Shown: positions 60,751-64,000 of the stretch, piece after piece
Numbering within the stretch: position 1 is the first letter of the stretch
How the letters are laid out: each line of letters starts with the position of its first letter
NCBI RefSeq assembly: GCF_900116805.1
Contig: NZ_FPBV01000001.1
Span: 186,001-250,000, forward strand
Direction: 5' to 3'
DNA: 64,000 nt
Origin: Paenalicyclobacillus macrosporangiidus
GTDB taxonomy: Bacteria; Bacillota; Bacilli; Alicyclobacillales; Alicyclobacillaceae
Notes under the pieces: generated by a model
The model's database searches: none
The model's input: only the letters and a program-made list of their open reading frames with translations
What the model was told of the DNA's origin: nothing
Translations under genes and position numbers: made by a program

Positions 60751-63345
60751 GTGCTGCAGCGTTTGATTCGCTTCGAAGAACTCTTTCACCTCGCGCTCGG
60801 CGTCGATCCGTATCCCTATCAGCGTCGCCTGGCCGAGGCCAAGGCGTGGCCGGAGGTGTTGGCCGTACCGACCGGTTTGGGCAAGACCGCGGCCGTGGTC
60901 CTGGCATGGCTGTGGCGGCGGCGTTTTGCGGATGCCGCGACACGGCAGGACACGCCGCGCCGACTGGTCTACTGCTTGCCGATGCGGACCCTCGTGCAGC
61001 AGACGGCCGACCAGATCCGAGAGTGGTTCCTGAGACTGGAGTTGTTGGAATCCGATGACTTACCGGAGTGGATCGGAGGACCCCGTGATTCCGCCCGAAT
61101 CCCGGTCCATGTGCTGATGGGCGGAGACCTCGCGCAGGGGTGGGATGCGCGGCCCGAGGATGATCAGGTCATCGTCGGGACGCAGGACCAATTGCTCTCC
61201 CGGGCGCTCAATCGCGGATACGGGGTCAGCCGTTACCGTTGGCCGATGCAGTTCTCCATGCTCAACAACGACTGTCTGTGGGTTGTTGACGAACCGCAAT
61301 TGTTCGGCGATGCGCTCGCCACCACCCGTCAATTACAGGCGTTTCGCCAACAGATGGGGACCTACGGCCCGACGCGCACCGTGTGGATGTCGGCCACGCT
61401 CCACCCCGATTGGCTGCGGACCGTCGACGCCCCGGACGATGCGGTGGTGCTCCGCCTAGACGACGACGACCGGGCCCAGGCCAGGACGCGATTGACCGCC
61501 GCAAAACCCTTGGTGAAGGCGGGGGTGTCCCTCACCGAGCGCGGTGCGGACCATCCGTACACGTATATCCAGGAACTCGCCCAGTACGTGCAGGATGTCC
61601 ATCGCAAGGGCACATTGACCCTCGTCGTGGTCAACCGTGTGGCGAGGGCGCAGCGGTTGTTCATTGCACTGCACGGTGCGAAGGCCGCGAGCGAAGTTCA
61701 GTTGGTACACGGACGGTTTCGGCCGGGCGATCGCGATCCCATCCACAAAACCTTCCGGGAGTTTCAGGACAAAGACGCCATCCTCGTCGCCACCCAGGCG
61801 GTGGAGGCCGGGGTGGATTTGTCGGCGACGACGCTCGTCACGGAACTGGCCCCGTGGCCGAACCTGGTCCAGCGCTTCGGCCGCTGCAACCGGGACGGAC
61901 GGGCGACGAATGCGCAGGTGCACTGGGTGGACATCGAATCCAAGGAGCACGCTGCACTTCCCTATCCCCCGGAATCCCTGGCGGATGCCCGTGCGGTGCT
62001 TCAGAGCCTCACGGACGTAAGCATTGACCGGTTGCCGGACGTTCGTCCCCAGATGGAATATGGTCACGTCCTGCGCCGGCGGGATCTGCTCGCGTTGTTT
62101 GACACCACGCCGGATTTGACCGGTTTTGACATCGACGTGTCGCCGTACGTGCGCGACGCGGAGGAAAGCGACGTCCAGGTGTTCTGGCGAATCTGGGACG
62201 ACGGCCAGGAGCCTCCGGCGGACCTGCCACGCCCCGATCCGCGCGAGGTGTGCCGCGTTTCTCGCCGCATGCTGCGCGATTATCTCCACCACAAGGCGAG
62301 AGGAAAAGAGACTGCACGCAAGGTGTGGGCGTGGGACCCCCTTCGGAGACGGTGGCGAGAGGTGGACAGGAACGGGATCGTCCCCGGCCAACTGCTGTTG
62401 CTCGACGGGAGGATGGGCGGATACGACCCGCATCTCGGCTTCTACCCGGACAGCTGGACGCTTGTACGGCCTGTGCCCCAGGCGATGGAACAACCGAATC
62501 CACCGTTTGAGGCGCATGATCAGGACAACGACAATGGTCCTGTGAACGGCACGGTGGTCGAATTGGGACGGCATCTGCTTGACGTGGCCCAGGCCGCTGA
62601 GCGTGTTCGGCAGGCCTTTCCCGAGGTCAGGGAACTGTCCGTTTTGGCCGAGGCCGCCCGGCAGCATGATCGCGGCAAGGCCCACATCCTGTTTCAGACG
62701 CGTCTGCGTCAACAGGCGTGGCCCGATGGAGGGGCGCCGGTGTCCCAATCCCAGCTGTTGGCGAAGGCGCCGGTCCGGCGAGATGGAACCGGAGAGGACA
62801 AGTCCCAGGGGGCAGGGGAAAGTGCATCTTCTTCCAGGGCCGTCGCCGCACCAGACGATGCCGCGCCGGACGATGCCGCGGCTTCCCGGCGCCCGGATAC
62901 GCGCAGCGCGGACGGGTTTCGCCACGAACTGGCATCGGCGCTCGCCTATCTGGCAGATCAGGCGTCGGATCGGCGCAATGACTGGGACGTCAGATTGACG
63001 GCCTACCTCATTGCGGCCCACCACGGCAAGGTGCGCCTGCACATTCGGTCTGTGCCCACGGAGCCGGTGCCTCCGGATGACACCCTGTTCGCGCGCGGCG
63101 TCTGGGACGGGGACATGCTTCCGTCTGTGCCGTTGCCCGACGGATCGACGCTGCCTGCCGCCACGCTGCATCTGGACGTGATGCGATTGGGGCAGGTCGT
63201 GCGCGAAGGCGCAGCGCTGGACAGTTGGGTGCTCGGGGTAGAGCGGCTCTTGGACCGGTTTGGCCCATTCCGCCTGGCATGGCTGGAGACCCTGTTGCGG
63301 GTCGCCGACTGGCGGGCGTCCCAGGAGGAGGTGGATCTGGCGTGA
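60751..63345 (+). CDS. cas3: Type I-G (I-U) CRISPR-associated helicase/nuclease Cas3
   Basis: A 864-residue Cas3 with the helicase first and the HD nuclease last, the order of subtype I-G. Helicase: VPTGLGKTAAVV (about residue 40), VVDEPQLFG as the Walker B (about 180; DEPQ, not DExH), SATLHPDWL, and TQAVEAGVDLSATTLVTELAPWPNLVQRFGRCNRDG. HD domain: LAEAARQHDRGKAHILFQTRL (about 638) and AAHHGKVRLHI (about 757). It would unwind and cut DNA marked by Cascade. The GTG at 60751 is tight against GAGGGG; the TTG at 60763 has better spacing. It overlaps csx17 by 4 nt. Confidence 0.92.
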   Translation: MLQRLIRFEELFHLALGVDPYPYQRRLAEAKAWPEVLAVPTGLGKTAAVVLAWLWRRRFADAATRQDTPRRLVYCLPMRTLVQQTADQIREWFLRLELLESDDLPEWIGGPRDSARIPVHVLMGGDLAQGWDARPEDDQVIVGTQDQLLSRALNRGYGVSRYRWPMQFSMLNNDCLWVVDEPQLFGDALATTRQLQAFRQQMGTYGPTRTVWMSATLHPDWLRTVDAPDDAVVLRLDDDDRAQARTRLTAAKPLVKAGVSLTERGADHPYTYIQELAQYVQDVHRKGTLTLVVVNRVARAQRLFIALHGAKAASEVQLVHGRFRPGDRDPIHKTFREFQDKDAILVATQAVEAGVDLSATTLVTELAPWPNLVQRFGRCNRDGRATNAQVHWVDIESKEHAALPYPPESLADARAVLQSLTDVSIDRLPDVRPQMEYGHVLRRRDLLALFDTTPDLTGFDIDVSPYVRDAEESDVQVFWRIWDDGQEPPADLPRPDPREVCRVSRRMLRDYLHHKARGKETARKVWAWDPLRRRWREVDRNGIVPGQLLLLDGRMGGYDPHLGFYPDSWTLVRPVPQAMEQPNPPFEAHDQDNDNGPVNGTVVELGRHLLDVAQAAERVRQAFPEVRELSVLAEAARQHDRGKAHILFQTRLRQQAWPDGGAPVSQSQLLAKAPVRRDGTGEDKSQGAGESASSSRAVAAPDDAAPDDAAASRRPDTRSADGFRHELASALAYLADQASDRRNDWDVRLTAYLIAAHHGKVRLHIRSVPTEPVPPDDTLFARGVWDGDMLPSVPLPDGSTLPAATLHLDVMRLGQVVREGAALDSWVLGVERLLDRFGPFRLAWLETLLRVADWRASQEEVDLA

Positions 63346-64000
63346 AGCACACGGTGACGCTGACCGGCTGCTCGCCCATTCCCCTTGCCGGGTATCTGAA
63401 GTCGATCGCGCTGCTGCGCCTCGTCTCCGAACAGGTGGACGAGGAAGCGGAAGGATGGTGGCGGGACGAGACGTTTCATCTGCGGTCCGCGTTGGATGCG
63501 GATGGATTGATGGACTTCCTCCTGGAAGCCTACCGGCCGAGCCCGATTGTGGCGCCGTGGAACCGGGGCAGCGGATTTTACAGCCATCGGGAGAGCGCGA
63601 TGGCAGTCGTGAATCAGCTCCGGCATGCGCAGGCAGACCGGTTGGCGTCGTACCGGCGGGTGATTGGGGCCGTCGACGGGGTGATGCGGCGGCTCGGCGT
63701 GGACGGCAAGCCGAAGGAAGACGACAAGGACCGATTGATTGGCGCGTGTCGGAACTATGTGCCGGATGAAGCCGTGGAATGGATGGACACCGTGCTCGCC
63801 CTCACTCCGACTGGAGTTGATTTTCCGCCTCTTCTGGGCACGGGCGGAAACGACGGGAATTTGGAGTTCACGAACAACTTCATGCAACGCGTGTTGGACG
63901 TCATGGATCCGGAGACCGGGCAGCCAACCCCTGAGTCGAGGCGATGGCTGATGGCGGCGCTGTTCGCACAGTCCATCGCGGGACTGAAGGACGTGTCCAT
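63342..64000 (+). CDS. csx17: Type I-G CRISPR-associated protein Csx17 (Cas8-like), N-terminal part
   Basis: A GTG at 63342 overlaps the cas3 stop (GTGA) and opens a frame that runs off the right edge, 219 residues so far. The start VKHTVTLTGCSPIPLAGYLK, then SIALLRLVSEQVDEEAEGWWRDETF and EAYRPSPIVAPWNRGSGFYS, fits the Csx17 family, the large subunit of the subtype I-G complex. Csb1 (Cas7), Csb2 (Cas5-Cas6) and the adaptation genes would be expected beyond the edge; none can be seen here. The frame is intact over the visible part. Confidence 0.88.
   Translation, partial: MKHTVTLTGCSPIPLAGYLKSIALLRLVSEQVDEEAEGWWRDETFHLRSALDADGLMDFLLEAYRPSPIVAPWNRGSGFYSHRESAMAVVNQLRHAQADRLASYRRVIGAVDGVMRRLGVDGKPKEDDKDRLIGACRNYVPDEAVEWMDTVLALTPTGVDFPPLLGTGGNDGNLEFTNNFMQRVLDVMDPETGQPTPESRRWLMAALFAQSIAGLKDVS

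Overview
The window is about 64 kb of very GC-rich DNA from a spore-forming Bacillota. Evidence for the group: a CotD-type coat protein, a YjcZ-like small membrane protein, short-form HisG with HisZ, many GTG and TTG starts behind strong AGGAGG ribosome sites, and sigma-A-like promoters. The closest fit I can suggest is a thermo- or acidophilic Alicyclobacillaceae-type organism; that placement is inference from gene content and base composition. I saw no rRNA or tRNA gene, insertion sequence, integrase or CRISPR array.

Layout. 1-5280: start of a class I fructose-bisphosphate aldolase (minus strand), ispG, a MOSC protein, a YbaK deacylase and a three-gene redox cluster (Gly-rich membrane protein, ApbE, ferric-reductase-like protein). 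5281-12525: a repeat island, then a tightly overlapped histidine operon hisZ-G-D-B-H-A-F-IE; hisC and a histidinol phosphatase are absent. 12526-14066: a sigma-A promoter, a class I cyclic-di-GMP riboswitch with terminator, then a small sigma-region-2/HTH-like protein, a holin-like membrane protein and a sigma-region-4 protein. 14257-19749: a thiamine-binding MTH1187 protein, an acetyltransferase, a 5'-3' exonuclease, and a TPP riboswitch ahead of ykoE and a single 890-residue protein fusing two ECF ATPases with the EcfT subunit. 19865-25435: a small hypothetical protein, two transporters and transketolase. 25500-31134: PBP2 and a PucR-type regulator, divergent from formaldehyde dehydrogenase and an aquaporin-type channel. 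31182-38141: an MMPL transporter with a MarR regulator, lrgA-lrgB and two LysR regulators. 38895-41447: an oligoendopeptidase and two small proteins. 42167-48382: thiazole and thiamine genes thiG-S-O-E, a membrane protein, a radical SAM protein behind a LexA-type box, an anti-TRAP-like zinc protein and a ThiF/MoeB enzyme. 48431-53158: a YjcZ-like protein, mnmA, malate synthase and CotD. 53382-60117: a lactate/glycolate permease divergent from glcE-glcF-glcD and an IclR regulator. 60751-64000: cas3 and the start of csx17 of a type I-G (formerly I-U) CRISPR-Cas locus running off the right edge.

How the genes work together. LctP would import lactate or glycolate, GlcDEF would oxidise glycolate to glyoxylate, and malate synthase would condense glyoxylate with acetyl-CoA. 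Thiamine supply appears twice: a TPP-riboswitch ECF uptake system and a biosynthetic operon with its own attenuator-like leader but no visible THI box. The cyclic-di-GMP-gated split sigma/holin cassette is the most unusual regulatory unit seen.

The gene-free stretches are not empty. Five AT-richer islands (about 5.3-5.5, 38.5-38.8, 41.5-41.75, 50.06-50.28 and 60.25-60.5 kb) carry a degenerate element of about 25 nt, and a separate 29-bp dyad element occurs three times.
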